A DNA stretch of 64,000 bases, from contig JWIT01000010.1 of NCBI GenBank assembly GCA_000949895.1, positions 186,001 to 250,000 on the forward strand. The letters run 5' to 3'. The notes under the pieces are model-generated. The model saw only the letters and a program-made list of their open reading frames with translations. It searched no databases and had not been told where the DNA came from. The position numbers were made by a program, and so were the translations under genes. This document shows, piece after piece, positions 36,038 to 46,481 of this stretch; position 1 is the first letter of the stretch; each line of letters starts with the position of its first letter. This stretch comes from Agrobacterium arsenijevicii. Lineage in GTDB: Bacteria > Pseudomonadota > Alphaproteobacteria > Rhizobiales > Rhizobiaceae.

Positions 36038-37429
36038 CTACTTCTTACGCAAGACACTGCTAAAAAACCCATCGATGCCGCCGAACATATCCGGCGTCGT
36101 GCGAAGATCGCCCTCGGCACTGACGGCCACTTCCATTCCCGGCCAATCCTCCTTGCGGACGGCAACACGCTCGAAGGCGGGGTTTTCCACTAGGACTTGC
36201 GCAATCATCGCTTCCCCTTCCGAAGGGTCGAGCGAGCAATTGGAAAACACCACAATGCCACCGGACCCCACCAGCGTGAGCGCATGGCGCAACATCTGGC
36301 CCTGAAGAGCGGCGAGTTTGGCGATGTCGTTCTCATCCTTTGTCCAGCAGACATCGGGATGTTTGCGCAGCGTACCGGTTGACGAACAGGGTGCATCTAG
36401 AAGGACCGCGTCGAAAAGCTGTTCGGGCTGATACTTCAGCATATTGGCTTCGACGGTTTCGGCATTAAGACCAAGCCGGTCGAGATTTTCTCTGAGGCGG
36501 CGAAGACGATTACCCGATTGGTCCAGCGCGGTCACCTTCGCGCCCGCAAGCGCAAGCTGGGCTGTCTTGCCACCCGGCGCGGCACAGAGATCGGCGACAC
36601 GCTTGCCGGAAATATCGCCCATCAGCTTCACCGGCATACTTGCCGCGAGATCCTGTACCCACCAGGCGCCCTCGGCAAAACCTTCAAGCGAGGGAATCTG
36701 GCCCTCGAATTCCCCAAGGCGGACGCTGCCATTCGGCAAAACCGTACCGCCCAGCTTTTCCGCCCAGAGAGCAGGATCAGCCTTTACCGTGAGATCGATG
36801 GAGGAGGGCGTCAGCTGCGCCTCGGAAATCCGTTTGGCAACCTCATCGCCGTAAGCCGAAACAAGCCGATCGTAGAACCAGTCCGGCAACACCGGCACGT
36901 CAGCGATCGCCCTCTCGATTTCAGCTTTTTCCCGGCCCAATCGTCTGAGAACGGCATTTACCAGCTTGGCGAAACGCCTGTTGCGCGGATCGCGATGGGC
37001 CTGTTCCACGGCAAGGTCGACTGCGGAATGATCAGGGACATCGAGATGAAGCACTTGCGCCGCGCCGACGACAAGAACGTGATGCAGCGACCGCGCGCCC
37101 TGCGGCAGCGGCCCGTCAAGCAGCATCGACAATGCCGCTTCGATGCGCGGAAGGTGGCGAAGCGCGCTATTGACGATGGCCCTTACCAGCGCCCGGTCCG
37201 CCAGGGACAATGCGCGATAGACAGGATTGCCGTTTTCGCTATCCAGCATACCGTCCAGCGAGGTTTTCTTTTCCAGAACGGCTGCGAGAATGCGGGTCGC
37301 GGCAACGCGTGCGGCAAGACCGGGTTTATCCTCGAAAGACGAAGGGCCGTCTTCACGGCCCCTTCCATGGTCCTGCCTCGGCTTTTTGGACCGCGACGGC
37401 TTATTCTGAATATCGGATGTCAAGACCAC
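36038..37429 (-). CDS. rsmB: 16S rRNA m5C967 methyltransferase RsmB-like (NOL1/NOP2/Sun family)
   Basis: A 463-residue RNA cytosine-5 methyltransferase. An N-terminal NusB-like RNA-binding domain (about residues 40-170) is followed by the SAM-binding methyltransferase domain with [16 protein letters not shown], then [15 protein letters not shown] and [11 protein letters not shown], each carrying a catalytic Cys. It modifies 16S rRNA at position 967 or an equivalent site. The start is a GTG at 37429 overlapping the 3' end of htpX by ten bases; a TTG at 37423 is possible. The N-terminal tail is basic and low-complexity. Confidence 0.9.
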   Translation of the reverse strand: MVLTSDIQNKPSRSKKPRQDHGRGREDGPSSFEDKPGLAARVAATRILAAVLEKKTSLDGMLDSENGNPVYRALSLADRALVRAIVNSALRHLPRIEAALSMLLDGPLPQGARSLHHVLVVGAAQVLHLDVPDHSAVDLAVEQAHRDPRNRRFAKLVNAVLRRLGREKAEIERAIADVPVLPDWFYDRLVSAYGDEVAKRISEAQLTPSSIDLTVKADPALWAEKLGGTVLPNGSVRLGEFEGQIPSLEGFAEGAWWVQDLAASMPVKLMGDISGKRVADLCAAPGGKTAQLALAGAKVTALDQSGNRLRRLRENLDRLGLNAETVEANMLKYQPEQLFDAVLLDAPCSSTGTLRKHPDVCWTKDENDIAKLAALQGQMLRHALTLVGSGGIVVFSNCSLDPSEGEAMIAQVLVENPAFERVAVRKEDWPGMEVAVSAEGDLRTTPDMFGGIDGFFSSVLRKK

Positions 37430-38385
37430 GGTCCCTTACGCTCGTTTTCTTTGCCTCGTCCCCAGCCCGTATTGGGAACGGAGCCTGATTTGCGCTGAGG
37501 TCTATCACCCGATGGCGGCGGCGTCGATCCTCGCGGGGAAAACTCCTGTGCCATGGCGTGAAGTGCTGCCACCCGGTTTTCCGTATTCGGATGGGTGGAA
37601 AAGAGATTATCCATACGCTCGCCGGACAGGGGATTGATGATGAACATATGCGCCGTTGCCGGGTTACGCTCGGCATCGTCATTGTGAATCTGCTGCGCCA
37701 TGCCTGAAATTTTCTGCAATGCCGAAGCGAGCCAGAGAGGATTACCGCAGATTTCCGCGCCCCGCCGGTCGGCGGAATATTCCCGGGTGCGGCTGATCGC
37801 CATCTGCACCAGCATCGCGGCCAGCGGCGCAACAATCATTGCGACCAGCACGCCAATGAAACCGAGCGGATTATTGTTGTTTCCACGATTGCCGCCGAAG
37901 AAGAAGGCGAAATTACCGAGCATGGAGATAGCGCCCGCCAGCGTCGCGGTGACAGTCATCGTCAGCGTATCGCGGTTCTGCACATGTGCCAACTCATGCG
38001 CCATCACACCGGCCACCTCTTCAGGGGTGAGGCGCTCCAGCAGACCCGTTGACGCCGCCACAGCGGCATTCTGCGGGTTTCTTCCCGTCGCGAAGGCGTT
38101 TGGCTGCGGGCTGTCGTAGATATAAACCTTGGGCATCGGCAGGTCGGCATTATGCGAGAGATCGCGGATCATGTGAAAAAATTCAGGCGCATTTGCCTCA
38201 TCGATCTCCCGCGCACGATAGGCCGAGAGAACCATTTTGTCTGAATTCCAATAGGAGAACAGATTCATACCGGCAGCGAAGAGCAAGGCGATCATCATGC
38301 CGCCCGTGCCGCCAATCAGAAAACCGACACCCATGAACAATGCCGTCATGAAAGCCAGAAGCATTGCCGTGCGCATCATGTTCAT
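37420..38385 (-). CDS. htpX: Membrane protease HtpX
   Basis: A 321-residue inner-membrane M48 zinc metalloprotease involved in quality control of membrane proteins. Two N-terminal hydrophobic segments (about residues 6-45) precede the zinc motif HELAH at residues 130-134; the third ligand is expected in the later [12 protein letters not shown] second hydrophobic pair lies at about residues 145-200. The C-terminus is a Pro/Gly/Arg-rich tail. It is upstream of rsmB, which it overlaps. Confidence 0.94.
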   Translation of the reverse strand: MNMMRTAMLLAFMTALFMGVGFLIGGTGGMMIALLFAAGMNLFSYWNSDKMVLSAYRAREIDEANAPEFFHMIRDLSHNADLPMPKVYIYDSPQPNAFATGRNPQNAAVAASTGLLERLTPEEVAGVMAHELAHVQNRDTLTMTVTATLAGAISMLGNFAFFFGGNRGNNNNPLGFIGVLVAMIVAPLAAMLVQMAISRTREYSADRRGAEICGNPLWLASALQKISGMAQQIHNDDAERNPATAHMFIINPLSGERMDNLFSTHPNTENRVAALHAMAQEFSPRGSTPPPSGDRPQRKSGSVPNTGWGRGKENERKGPWS

Positions 38386-38504
38386 ATGTCAAATTCTCCT
38401 TCTCACCCATCAGGGAATATTCCGGGGTTTATAAAACCTGTCTGATTATATAATCTGGTGAACGGCAAACATATTTCAATATCCCGTCATAGGGAGGATT
38501 TCTC

Positions 38505-38705
38505 ATGCAGGATGCGGATAATGACAACGGCGCGGAAATGCTCAGGCGGCTTTCGCCGGCGGCAGAGCGTGCGTTGAAGGAAGCGGAAGAACGGCGCAAA
38601 CAGCAGGCGGATCTTCAATTGCCGCTGGAAACCGGCGGTCGCGGCGGCGCAGAACCGGTTCGTTTCGGTGACTACGAAATAAACGGTCGCGCCATCGACT
38701 TTTGA
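38505..38705 (+). CDS. DUF1674 protein, succinate dehydrogenase assembly factor 4 (SDHAF4) homologue
   Basis: A 66-residue protein whose C-terminus GGRGGAEPVRFGDYEINGRAID matches the DUF1674/SDHAF4 signature in its key positions (GRGG, EPxRFGD, GR, DF). The N-terminal half is charged and predicted helical. SDHAF4 binds flavinated SdhA and promotes complex II assembly. The start has an AGGGAGGA ribosome-binding site six bases upstream. It is divergent from htpX and convergent with parB; no sdh genes are nearby. Confidence 0.85.
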   Translation: MQDADNDNGAEMLRRLSPAAERALKEAEERRKQQADLQLPLETGGRGGAEPVRFGDYEINGRAIDF

Positions 38706-38718
38706 GCAGCGTAACATA

Positions 38719-38745
38719 AAAATACCCGCCAAAAGCGGGTATTTT
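38719..38745. terminator. Bidirectional terminator between SDHAF4-like gene and parB
   Basis: AAAATACCCGC (38719-38729) pairs with GCGGGTATTTT (38735-38745) around loop CAAAA. A-run and T-run flanks allow termination for both convergent genes. Confidence 0.85.
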
Positions 38746-38767
38746 ATCAATTAAAACAGATACTTGA

Positions 38768-39649
38768 CTATTTCTGCTCCAGCAGCCGGCATACTGCTTC
38801 CAGCTGCTCGAGCGTGCGGTATCCGATACGGATTTGCCCCGAGCCGCCTTTGTGATTGATCTTCACATCCAGACCGAGAGCATCCGACAGGCTGCGCTCA
38901 AGCGCGACCGTATCGGAATCCTTCTCAGCCGAGGGTCGCTTCTCGGAGATGTCACCTTGCGACTTGATATCGTTTTGGGCCAGGCGCTCGGCATCACGTA
39001 CCGAGAGACCCTTGGAAACGATGGTCCGCGCCAGACCTGACGGATCCGAAGTCGAAACAAGCGCCCGCGCATGGCCGGCGGAAAGCGAGCCATCCGCCAG
39101 CATATCCCTCACCGGATCGGGCAATTTCAAAAGCCGAAGGCTGTTTGCAACATGGCTTCGGCTCTTGCCGATGATTTCACCAAGATCGTTCTGGGTATAG
39201 CCGTGTTCGGCAATCAGCTGCTCATAACCCATGGCTTCTTCAAGCGGATTGAGATCGGAACGTTGGACGTTCTCGACAATCGCCAACTCCAGCGCCGTAC
39301 GGTCATCCACGTCCCGAACGATGACGGGCACGTCGGTAAAACCTGCCAGCTGCGCAGCCCGCCAGCGCCGTTCACCAGCGATAATCTCGTAACGGTTGAC
39401 GCCAATCGTCCGCACGACCACAGGCTGAACAATTCCGTGCTGACGAATGGATGCGGCAAGATCCTGCAATTCATTCTCATCGAAATGACGCCGCGGGTTT
39501 CTCTGGCTGCGAGCGATGAACTCAATAGGAATGGCGCGATCCGCGCTGACAGCACGCTGCGGCTCACCCACCGGCACGGGCTGATCCATTTCGCCGATCA
39601 ACGCCGCTAGACCGCGTCCGAGTCGACGCTTGGAAAGATCATCACTCAT
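38768..39649 (-). CDS. parB: Chromosome partitioning protein ParB
   Basis: A 293-residue ParB/Spo0J CTPase that binds parS and spreads to organise the origin region. The N-terminal LGRGLAALIGEM motif, the CTP-binding segments RNPRRHFDEN and IIAGERRWRAAQLAG, the helix-turn-helix TQNDLGEIIGKSRSHVANSLRL and the C-terminal dimerisation segment GSGQIRIGYRTLEQLEAVCRLL are all present. It lies 29 bases after parA in the same operon, near several parS-like sites. Confidence 0.96.
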   Translation of the reverse strand: MSDDLSKRRLGRGLAALIGEMDQPVPVGEPQRAVSADRAIPIEFIARSQRNPRRHFDENELQDLAASIRQHGIVQPVVVRTIGVNRYEIIAGERRWRAAQLAGFTDVPVIVRDVDDRTALELAIVENVQRSDLNPLEEAMGYEQLIAEHGYTQNDLGEIIGKSRSHVANSLRLLKLPDPVRDMLADGSLSAGHARALVSTSDPSGLARTIVSKGLSVRDAERLAQNDIKSQGDISEKRPSAEKDSDTVALERSLSDALGLDVKINHKGGSGQIRIGYRTLEQLEAVCRLLEQK

Positions 39650-39678
39650 AAGATATTACTCCATACATTCCGGCAACG

Positions 39679-40473
39679 TCAGGCCGCCTTGCGCAGACGC
39701 TCTCTCTGGATCACTTCGGACGCCAGTTGCAAATAGGCCTGGCTGCCGGCGCACTTCAGATCGTAAAGAATTGCCGGTTTACCATAAGATGGTGCCTCGG
39801 AAACACGAACATTACGCGGAATGAGAGTGTGGTAAACCTTTTCTCCCAGATGCGTCCGCACATCGGAAACCACCTGTTGCGCCAGATTGTTGCGCGCATC
39901 GAACATCGTCAGAACGATACCCTGTATATCAAGCTGCGGATTGACCGAACCGCGTATCTGACTGACCGTATCCAGCAACTGGCTGAGACCTTCCAGCGCG
40001 AAGAACTCGCATTGCAGCGGCACAAGCACGGAATGGGCGGCCGTCATGGCATTCATGGTCAGAAGATTGAAGGAGGGAGGGCAATCGACGAGAATGTAGG
40101 AATAGTCTCTGGCTTCCTGCGTCTCCATGGCGGCACGCAAAAGAAAGACGCGATTGGTGACATTCGCGACCTGCATCTCAAAACCGAGCAAATCCATCGT
40201 CGAGGGTACAATATCGAGGTTCGGAACAGCCGTCGGAACCGCAACTTCAGCGACGCTGTGATCACCCACCAGAAGATCGTAGGACGAAAGCTTACGCTCT
40301 TTACGGTCGATTCCAAGCCCGGTACTGGCATTACCCTGCGGATCGAGGTCAATGATCAGCACACGCTCACCAATTGCCGCCAGCGCAGTGGCCAGATTGA
40401 TGGCCGTCGTCGTTTTACCAACGCCGCCCTTCTGGTTTGCAACTGCGATAATCCGGTTTTTTTCAGAAGTCAT
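39679..40473 (-). CDS. parA: Chromosome partitioning ATPase ParA
   Basis: A 264-residue deviant-Walker ATPase that drives origin segregation. The Walker A motif is VANQKGGVGKTTTAINLA near residue 12, with the signature Lys, and the Walker B-type segment is YILVDCPPSFNLLTMNAM. It lacks the N-terminal HTH of plasmid RepA/SopA proteins, so it is of the chromosomal (Soj) type. It is followed by parB and preceded by rsmG with a 19-base gap. Confidence 0.96.
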   Translation of the reverse strand: MTSEKNRIIAVANQKGGVGKTTTAINLATALAAIGERVLIIDLDPQGNASTGLGIDRKERKLSSYDLLVGDHSVAEVAVPTAVPNLDIVPSTMDLLGFEMQVANVTNRVFLLRAAMETQEARDYSYILVDCPPSFNLLTMNAMTAAHSVLVPLQCEFFALEGLSQLLDTVSQIRGSVNPQLDIQGIVLTMFDARNNLAQQVVSDVRTHLGEKVYHTLIPRNVRVSEAPSYGKPAILYDLKCAGSQAYLQLASEVIQRERLRKAA

Positions 40474-40492
40474 GCCGCACCTGGTCAGTTCG

Positions 40493-41110
40493 TCAGTGCC
40501 TCAAAATGAGGTTTCTGATTTCAAGAACAACAGAATCTGCCTCAATGGCACTCTGATGTTTTACCAGATCAAACTGCCAGCGGCCATGCGCTTTCTTCAC
40601 TTCGGAATCATAATCCCGGCCTTTATTAAAATAAGCCTTGAGATTTGGATTATTCTGCGCCCAAGGATGAATATAGTCGAAAAGCAAATCCATCTCGGCG
40701 AGGGCTCGCGCGGAAACCGCATCGCAATTTTTGATGGCTTCCGGTGCTTTTTCAATTCTGACCGGATGAACAGCGCCTCTTGCGCCGGTTTCCTTTAGCG
40801 CAACCCGCAAAAACGCGGCCTTTTTATTATTACTCTCGACTAGGTCGACCCAACCATCGCCCAGTTCCGCCAGAAAAATCGCCGTTATGACGCCCGGAAA
40901 GCCGCCACCACTGCCCAGATCAATCCATTTTTGCGGTTGAGGAGAGAGCTGAAATATCTGCGCGCTGTCGGCCACATGCCGGCTCCAGAGCTCGGTCAGA
41001 GTTGAAGGTGCCACCAGATTTGTGGTTCTATTCCACTTCTTGAAAAGCTCGACAAAATGCTCGAGCCTCTCCTGTGTTTCACGTGAAACACTCTGGCCGT
41101 TTATCTTCAT
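40493..41110 (-). CDS. rsmG: 16S rRNA m7G527 methyltransferase RsmG (GidB)
   Basis: A 205-residue Rossmann methyltransferase that makes 7-methylguanosine at position 527 of 16S rRNA. Motifs are [39 protein letters not shown] and [11 protein letters not shown] perfect parS site lies in codons 8-12 (V-S-R-E-T). It begins 11 bases after the mnmG stop. Loss of RsmG gives low-level streptomycin resistance in other bacteria. Confidence 0.95.
   Translation of the reverse strand: MKINGQSVSRETQERLEHFVELFKKWNRTTNLVAPSTLTELWSRHVADSAQIFQLSPQPQKWIDLGSGGGFPGVITAIFLAELGDGWVDLVESNNKKAAFLRVALKETGARGAVHPVRIEKAPEAIKNCDAVSARALAEMDLLFDYIHPWAQNNPNLKAYFNKGRDYDSEVKKAHGRWQFDLVKHQSAIEADSVVLEIRNLILRH
41075..41090. other. 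parS site (perfect match), inside rsmG
   Basis: TGTTTCACGTGAAACA is a perfect 16-base palindrome identical to the bacterial parS consensus. It lies in the N-terminal coding region of rsmG, about 6.5 kb left of the predicted origin and 1.4 kb from parB, and is probably the main ParB nucleation site in the window. Confidence 0.93.
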
Positions 41111-41121
41111 TGTCCGACTCG

Positions 41122-43005
41122 CTATTGGTGCATGCGTAATTTTTCACTTCGTGTTGCGGTGCTTTTCCGCAGAAGTGCGAGAAGCAGCGATATCGCAGCA
41201 GGTGTCATACCGTCAACACGGGCAGCTTGAGCAATGTTCTCCGGACGCGCCTTTTCCAGCTTTTGTTTCAGTTCGTTGGAGAGACCAGACAAGACTTGAA
41301 AATCGAAGTCGTCAGGTATTTTTCTGTCTTCATCGCGCTTGATATCGACAATATCCGCACTCTGTCGCTGCATATAGACGGCATAACTTGCCTCGATCTG
41401 CAAAACCTCGGCGACTTTGTTGCCAAGCGCACCAAGTTCCGGCCAATGCGTCGTAAGAGCTTCCATGGTGATATCAGGGTAAGCGAGCAACTCATAGACG
41501 GAGCGGCGCTGACCGTCCTGGTTGAGTTTCAATCCCTGCTTCGCGGCCTGAGACGGGCTGATGGAAATGCTCTTCATCATCTCTCGGCCACGGTCCAGAT
41601 CGGAAATGAAGTCTGCGAAGCGTTTTTCCCGGTCACTGCCAATAATACCAGCCATCTGGCCAATGGGCGTGAGCCGTAGATCGGCATTATCAACGCGCAG
41701 CGAAAGGCGATATTCAGCTCTCGACGTAAACATACGATAGGGTTCGCTGACACCCTTCGAGGTAAGGTCGTCGATCATCACGCCGATGTAGGACTCCGTA
41801 CGGCTGAAATGGATTGGGTCAGCATCTCCCGCATAAAGCGATGCGTTCAGTCCGGCAACCAGACCCTGAGCACCGGCCTCCTCATAACCTGTCGTGCCAT
41901 TGATCTGTCCAGCGAGAAACAATCCCGCAATTTTTCGGCACTCCAGGGAGGGCTTCAGCTCGCGCGGATCGACATAATCATATTCAATCGCGTAGCCAGG
42001 CTGGATAATGGCGACTTGCTCAAGACCGGGTATGGTGCGGATAAATTGCTCCTGAACGGAAGCGGGAAGCGACGTCGAAATCCCGTTCGGATAAATGGTG
42101 TGGTCGTCCAGGCCTTCCGGTTCCAGAAATATCTGATGACCGTCGCGTTCTCCGAAGCGGGTAATCTTGTCCTCAATCGACGGGCAATAACGCGGGCCGA
42201 CGCCTTCGATCTGTCCCGAATACATCGCCGATAGATGAATATTGTCCTGAATGATCTTGTGCCCGGCTGGCGTCGTCCGGGTGACACCGCATTCGATCTG
42301 CGGATTGAGAATGCGATCCGTCATAAAGGAAAACGGAACCGGATCCTCGTCGGCCGCCTGCCGATCCACGCCGTCCCAATCGATCGTGCGCCCATCAAGT
42401 CGGGCAGGGGTGCCGGTCTTCAGCCGGCCCATGGCGAGGCCCAGACGCGCAAGCGTGTCGGAAAGGCCGAGAGACGGTTTCTCACCGACCCGGCCGGCAG
42501 GAATCTTTTCGGAACCGATATGAATAAGGCCGCGCAAAAAGGTGCCGCTGGTCAATACAACAGCGCCACAGGGAATCCGGCTACCGTTTGCCATGATAAC
42601 GGCGGAGACCTTATCCTCCGCCATTTCAATATCGAAAGCATCGCCTTCAATAATAGTCAGGTTTTCAATTGAGTTGATTTCCCGCTGCATGGCCTCGCGA
42701 TAAAGCCGCCGATCAGCCTGCGTGCGCGGTCCGCGGACGGCCGGGCCTTTTTTGCGATTGAGCATACGGAATTGAATTCCCGCTGCATCGGCAACCCGGC
42801 CCATCAAACCGTCCAGCGCATCAATTTCGCGGACCAGGTGTCCTTTGCCTAGACCACCGATTGCCGGGTTACAGGACATCACCCCAATTGTCTCTCGCTT
42901 ATGGGTAACGAGAGCGGTTTTTGCGCCATGTCGTGCAGCGGCAGCCGCAGCTTCGCTGCCGGCATGTCCACCACCGATAACAATGACATCAAATGACTGG
43001 TGCAT
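41122..43005 (-). CDS. mnmG: tRNA uridine 5-carboxymethylaminomethyl modification enzyme MnmG (GidA)
   Basis: A 627-residue FAD enzyme that, with MnmE, modifies the wobble uridine of certain tRNAs. The FAD-binding motif [19 protein letters not shown] is at the N-terminus, the [20 protein letters not shown] signature follows at about residue 45, and the catalytic Cys regions and [19 protein letters not shown] are conserved. The length equals the family norm. It lies in the classic mnmE-mnmG-rsmG-parA-parB arrangement. Confidence 0.96.
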   Translation of the reverse strand: MHQSFDVIVIGGGHAGSEAAAAAARHGAKTALVTHKRETIGVMSCNPAIGGLGKGHLVREIDALDGLMGRVADAAGIQFRMLNRKKGPAVRGPRTQADRRLYREAMQREINSIENLTIIEGDAFDIEMAEDKVSAVIMANGSRIPCGAVVLTSGTFLRGLIHIGSEKIPAGRVGEKPSLGLSDTLARLGLAMGRLKTGTPARLDGRTIDWDGVDRQAADEDPVPFSFMTDRILNPQIECGVTRTTPAGHKIIQDNIHLSAMYSGQIEGVGPRYCPSIEDKITRFGERDGHQIFLEPEGLDDHTIYPNGISTSLPASVQEQFIRTIPGLEQVAIIQPGYAIEYDYVDPRELKPSLECRKIAGLFLAGQINGTTGYEEAGAQGLVAGLNASLYAGDADPIHFSRTESYIGVMIDDLTSKGVSEPYRMFTSRAEYRLSLRVDNADLRLTPIGQMAGIIGSDREKRFADFISDLDRGREMMKSISISPSQAAKQGLKLNQDGQRRSVYELLAYPDITMEALTTHWPELGALGNKVAEVLQIEASYAVYMQRQSADIVDIKRDEDRKIPDDFDFQVLSGLSNELKQKLEKARPENIAQAARVDGMTPAAISLLLALLRKSTATRSEKLRMHQ

Positions 43006-43054
43006 ATCCCTGCGCCTTATCCTAAATCATCGGCTTTGCCGTATTGGCCACCAA

Positions 43055-43070
43055 TGTTTCACGTGAATCA
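43055..43070. other. parS-like site (one mismatch), at mnmE 3' end
   Basis: TGTTTCACGTGAATCA differs from the consensus at one position. It spans the gap between mnmE and mnmG and includes the mnmE stop codon (minus strand, 43070-43068). Confidence 0.82.
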
Positions 43071-44396
43071 TTTTCCTATGCAGAATTCCGAGAAGATCAC
43101 GCCCAGCAAATCTTCCACATCAACGCGGCCAGTAATGCGTCCAAGCGATGTTGCTGCGAGTCTCAAATATTCCGACCTTATCGCAAGGTCCATGGTCTCG
43201 GAATTGAGCGCATCACTAACATAGTTCAGCGTCTCTTCAAGTCGTTTTTTGTGACGGGCGCGGGCAGGGACCAATGTCTGGGCGACACCCACTCTGCTTT
43301 CAATCTCCTGCTTGATCAACAAACGCAATTCATCCAAACCAAAACCTTCCTTGGCCGAGATAGAGAGATCAAAATCATCATCCACAGCAGACGACGAGAG
43401 CGCCAATTTGGTCCGCACACGCAAACGGCGCGCGTTTTTAAATGAAACGACTGATTGTTTCGGAATCGAATCGTTGTCTTGCAACAGCAGAACGAGATCT
43501 GCGGTTTCCGCTGTCAAAACGGCGCGCCGCACGCCTTCCTTTTCGACAACATCCTGCGTCTCCCGAATTCCGGCCGTATCGAATATCCGAACGAGATAGC
43601 CGTCCAGATTGATATCCACGCTCAGGACGTCTCTGGTTGTGCCGGCAATGTCAGTGACAATGGCAACGTCGCGGCCGCTCAGAGCATTGAGAAGCGTGGA
43701 TTTGCCCGCATTGGGTTCCCCCACCAGCGCGACCTTGAACCCGTCACGAATGATTTCGCTGCTTCCACCGCTTTGCAGGTGATCCGCGATTTCACCCTTC
43801 AGCTGCTTCATTGTATCCCAAACCTGAACGGCAACCGAATCCGGCACGTCCTCCTCGTCAGCGAAATCCAGCTCGGCCTCGATCAGGGCACGCGCGCGCG
43901 TCAACCGGCTTGCCCAGCTGTCGTAAAGAGCCGACAGTTTGCCGGTGCTCTGTTCAACCGCCAGCCGCCGCTGCATCTCCGTTTCAGCCTGCAGCAGATC
44001 CGCAAGACCTTCAATTTCGAGAAGATCCATCTTGCCGTTTTCAAAGGCGCGACGGGAAAACTCACCGGCCTCCGCAGGCCGGAGCCCATCGAGCGCTTCA
44101 AGTTCGGCAAAAATGGAAGCGACAACCGCACGGCTGCCGTGGCTGTAGATTTCGATACAGTTCTCACCCGTAAAGGAATTGGGGCCGGGGAAAACGATCA
44201 TCAGCGCCTGGTCGATGATCTCATTGTTTCGGTTTCGAATCGATTCGAGTACTGCCCGCCGGGGTGTAGGCAGTTGCCCACCCGTCAACCTGACATAAGC
44301 TTCGAAGGCTTTAAGCCCGCTGATCCTGATGATCGCGACACCGGCCGGCAGTGCCCCGCTTGAAAGCGCGTAAATGGTATCGGCGGAAGCTGGCAT
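43068..44396 (-). CDS. mnmE: tRNA modification GTPase MnmE (TrmE)
   Basis: A 442-residue protein with an N-terminal formyl-THF-binding domain (IYALSSGALPAGVAIIRISG, then LTGGQLPTPRRA), a central helical domain, and an inserted G domain with GEPNAGKSTLLNALSGRDVAIV, DTAGIRETQD. The C-terminal motif FCIGK with the functional Cys is intact. It works with MnmG on wobble uridines. The start may be ATG 44396 (GAGG six bases upstream) or the adjacent ATG 44399. Confidence 0.95.
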   Translation of the reverse strand: MPASADTIYALSSGALPAGVAIIRISGLKAFEAYVRLTGGQLPTPRRAVLESIRNRNNEIIDQALMIVFPGPNSFTGENCIEIYSHGSRAVVASIFAELEALDGLRPAEAGEFSRRAFENGKMDLLEIEGLADLLQAETEMQRRLAVEQSTGKLSALYDSWASRLTRARALIEAELDFADEEDVPDSVAVQVWDTMKQLKGEIADHLQSGGSSEIIRDGFKVALVGEPNAGKSTLLNALSGRDVAIVTDIAGTTRDVLSVDINLDGYLVRIFDTAGIRETQDVVEKEGVRRAVLTAETADLVLLLQDNDSIPKQSVVSFKNARRLRVRTKLALSSSAVDDDFDLSISAKEGFGLDELRLLIKQEIESRVGVAQTLVPARARHKKRLEETLNYVSDALNSETMDLAIRSEYLRLAATSLGRITGRVDVEDLLGVIFSEFCIGK

Positions 44397-44420
44397 CATT
44401 CACCTCGGTTAAAACAGTCA

Positions 44421-44448
44421 AGCCGCATCCGAGCAAACGGATGCGGCT
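44421..44448 (-). terminator. Probable terminator between rho and mnmE
   Basis: AGCCGCATCCG (44421-44431) and CGGATGCGGCT (44438-44448) form an 11-base-pair stem. In the direction of rho transcription it is followed by TGACTG and TTTT, a weak T-run, so termination may be partial. Confidence 0.55.
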
Positions 44449-44484
44449 TTAAAGCTTTGTCGATGGAGCCGGTTAAACTCCGGA

Positions 44485-45750
44485 TCAGGTATTCATGGAT
44501 TCGAAGAAATCCGAGTTGGTCTTGGTCTGCTTCAGCTTGTCGATCAGGAACTCGATGGCGTCCATCGTTCCCATAGGAGCAAGAATTCGGCGAAGCACGA
44601 AGATCTTCTGCAGGTCCTGACGCGGCACGAGCAGGTCTTCCTTACGCGTACCGGACTTCAGAATATCGAGCGCCGGGAAGATGCGCTTGTCTGCGACCTT
44701 GCGATCGAGAACGATTTCCGAGTTGCCCGTACCCTTGAATTCTTCGAAGATCACTTCGTCCATACGGCTGCCGGTGTCGATCAGCGCGGTCGCGATAATC
44801 GTCAGCGAACCACCTTCTTCGATGTTACGCGCGGCACCGAAGAAACGCTTCGGCCGCTGCAGCGCGTTGGCATCCACACCACCGGTCAGAACCTTGCCGG
44901 AAGACGGAACGACCGTGTTATAGGCGCGGCCAAGGCGGGTAATGGAATCGAGCAGGATGACAACGTCACGGCCGTGTTCGACAAGGCGCTTCGCCTTTTC
45001 GATGACCATTTCCGCGACCTGGACGTGGCGTACAGCGGGTTCGTCGAAGGTGGAGGACACAACCTCACCCTTCACCGAACGCTGCATGTCGGTGACTTCT
45101 TCCGGGCGTTCGTCGATCAGAAGAACGATCAGGTAACATTCCGGATGGTTCGCCGTGATGGAATGGGCGATGTTCTGCAACAGTACCGTTTTACCGGTAC
45201 GCGGCGGAGCGACGATCAATCCACGCTGGCCCTTGCCGAGTGGCGCGACCAGATCGATTACCCGCGAAGACAGATCCTTCGTTGTCGGAAGTTCCAGCTC
45301 CATCTTGAACCGCTCATTCGGATAAAGCGGCGTCAGATTATCGAAGTGGACCTTGTGACGGATTTTTTCTGGATCATCGAAGTTGATCGTGTTGACCTTG
45401 AGAAGAGCGAAGTAACGTTCGCCTTCCTTGGGTCCACGGATCGGGCCTTCGACAGTATCGCCGGTCTTCAACGAGAAGCGGCGGATCTGTGACGGCGAAA
45501 TATAGATATCGTCCGGACCGGGCAGATAATTTGCGTTTGCAGACCGCAGGAAACCGAAACCGTCCTGCAGGACTTCAACGACGCCTTCGCCGATAATTTC
45601 GATGTCCTGGCTCGCGAGAACCTTGAGGATTGCGAACATAAGCTCCTGCTTGCGCATGGTGCTCGCATTTTCAACTTCCAGGGATTCGGCAAAAGTCAGC
45701 AAGTCGGTAGGCGATTTGCTCTTAAGTTCCTGAAGCTTCATTTCAGCCAT
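44485..45750 (-). CDS. rho: Transcription termination factor Rho
   Basis: A 421-residue hexameric RNA-dependent ATPase. The N-terminal cold-shock-like RNA-binding domain ([15 protein letters not shown], residues about 55-115) is followed by the RecA-like motor with Walker [16 protein letters not shown], Walker [17 protein letters not shown] and the arginine-finger region. The length matches the family. A 185-base leader separates it from hemJ, room for Rho-autoregulated leader control seen in other bacteria. Confidence 0.96.
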   Translation of the reverse strand: MAEMKLQELKSKSPTDLLTFAESLEVENASTMRKQELMFAILKVLASQDIEIIGEGVVEVLQDGFGFLRSANANYLPGPDDIYISPSQIRRFSLKTGDTVEGPIRGPKEGERYFALLKVNTINFDDPEKIRHKVHFDNLTPLYPNERFKMELELPTTKDLSSRVIDLVAPLGKGQRGLIVAPPRTGKTVLLQNIAHSITANHPECYLIVLLIDERPEEVTDMQRSVKGEVVSSTFDEPAVRHVQVAEMVIEKAKRLVEHGRDVVILLDSITRLGRAYNTVVPSSGKVLTGGVDANALQRPKRFFGAARNIEEGGSLTIIATALIDTGSRMDEVIFEEFKGTGNSEIVLDRKVADKRIFPALDILKSGTRKEDLLVPRQDLQKIFVLRRILAPMGTMDAIEFLIDKLKQTKTNSDFFESMNT

Positions 45751-45935
45751 GAAGGAAAGACCGTTTGATAATGTAATGTCGGGGGAGGGCGTGTTCGCGA
45801 ATCAGATGCTGTGGGAGAAGCCGCAGATGACTGAATAATTCACATGCCACGAGATGAGTGAGCCGAAAATAGCGATTGAATAGGGCTACTGCAAGAGGAA
45901 AGCACGAATTCCGCGAAATTTATCGTTACGCCCTC

Positions 45936-46481
45936 TTAACCGAAGGGTTTCACAACCACAAGTATGACTATGAGGATCATCAAGACCGTCGGAACCTCGT
46001 TCATCAACCGCCAGTGACGGGCAGGCCTGATATTTTCATCCCGCGCGAAACGTTTGGCACTGCGGGTGAAATAAACATGGGTGATGGTCAGAAGCACCAC
46101 CAGCGCCATTTTCGCGTGCAACCAGCCACCGGAAAAACCGTAGACCGACCAGGCGAGATAGAGCCCCAATGCCCAGGTGATCATCATCGCCGGGTTCATG
46201 ATGACCTTGATCAGCCGCTGTTCCATCACCTTGAAGGTTTCGGATTGCGGCGAACCGGCGGGCGCATCGGTGTGGTAGATAAACAGCCGCGGCAGATAAA
46301 AAATCGCGGCCATCCAGGAAATCACCGCGATGATATGAAGCGCCTTGATCCAGAGGTAAAGATCGCCCGGATCGGCATAAAACAGTAGGGCGATAAAGGC
46401 AGCAAAGACGCTGAGCGCGATGCCTGCACGAAGCGCGGCCCTGTTTCCGGAACGGGCGGAGGTCTGTTTCTCCCCGCTCAT
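45936..46481 (-). CDS. hemJ: Protoporphyrinogen IX oxidase HemJ
   Basis: A 181-residue membrane protein with four or five hydrophobic segments. The conserved [22 protein letters not shown] motif (His in the first helix and downstream Arg), MNPAMMITW and [18 protein letters not shown] are typical of HemJ (formerly UPF0093). It oxidises protoporphyrinogen IX to protoporphyrin IX for haem synthesis. Its start overlaps the hemE stop by four bases, forming a haem operon. Confidence 0.92.
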   Translation of the reverse strand: MSGEKQTSARSGNRAALRAGIALSVFAAFIALLFYADPGDLYLWIKALHIIAVISWMAAIFYLPRLFIYHTDAPAGSPQSETFKVMEQRLIKVIMNPAMMITWALGLYLAWSVYGFSGGWLHAKMALVVLLTITHVYFTRSAKRFARDENIRPARHWRLMNEVPTVLMILIVILVVVKPFG

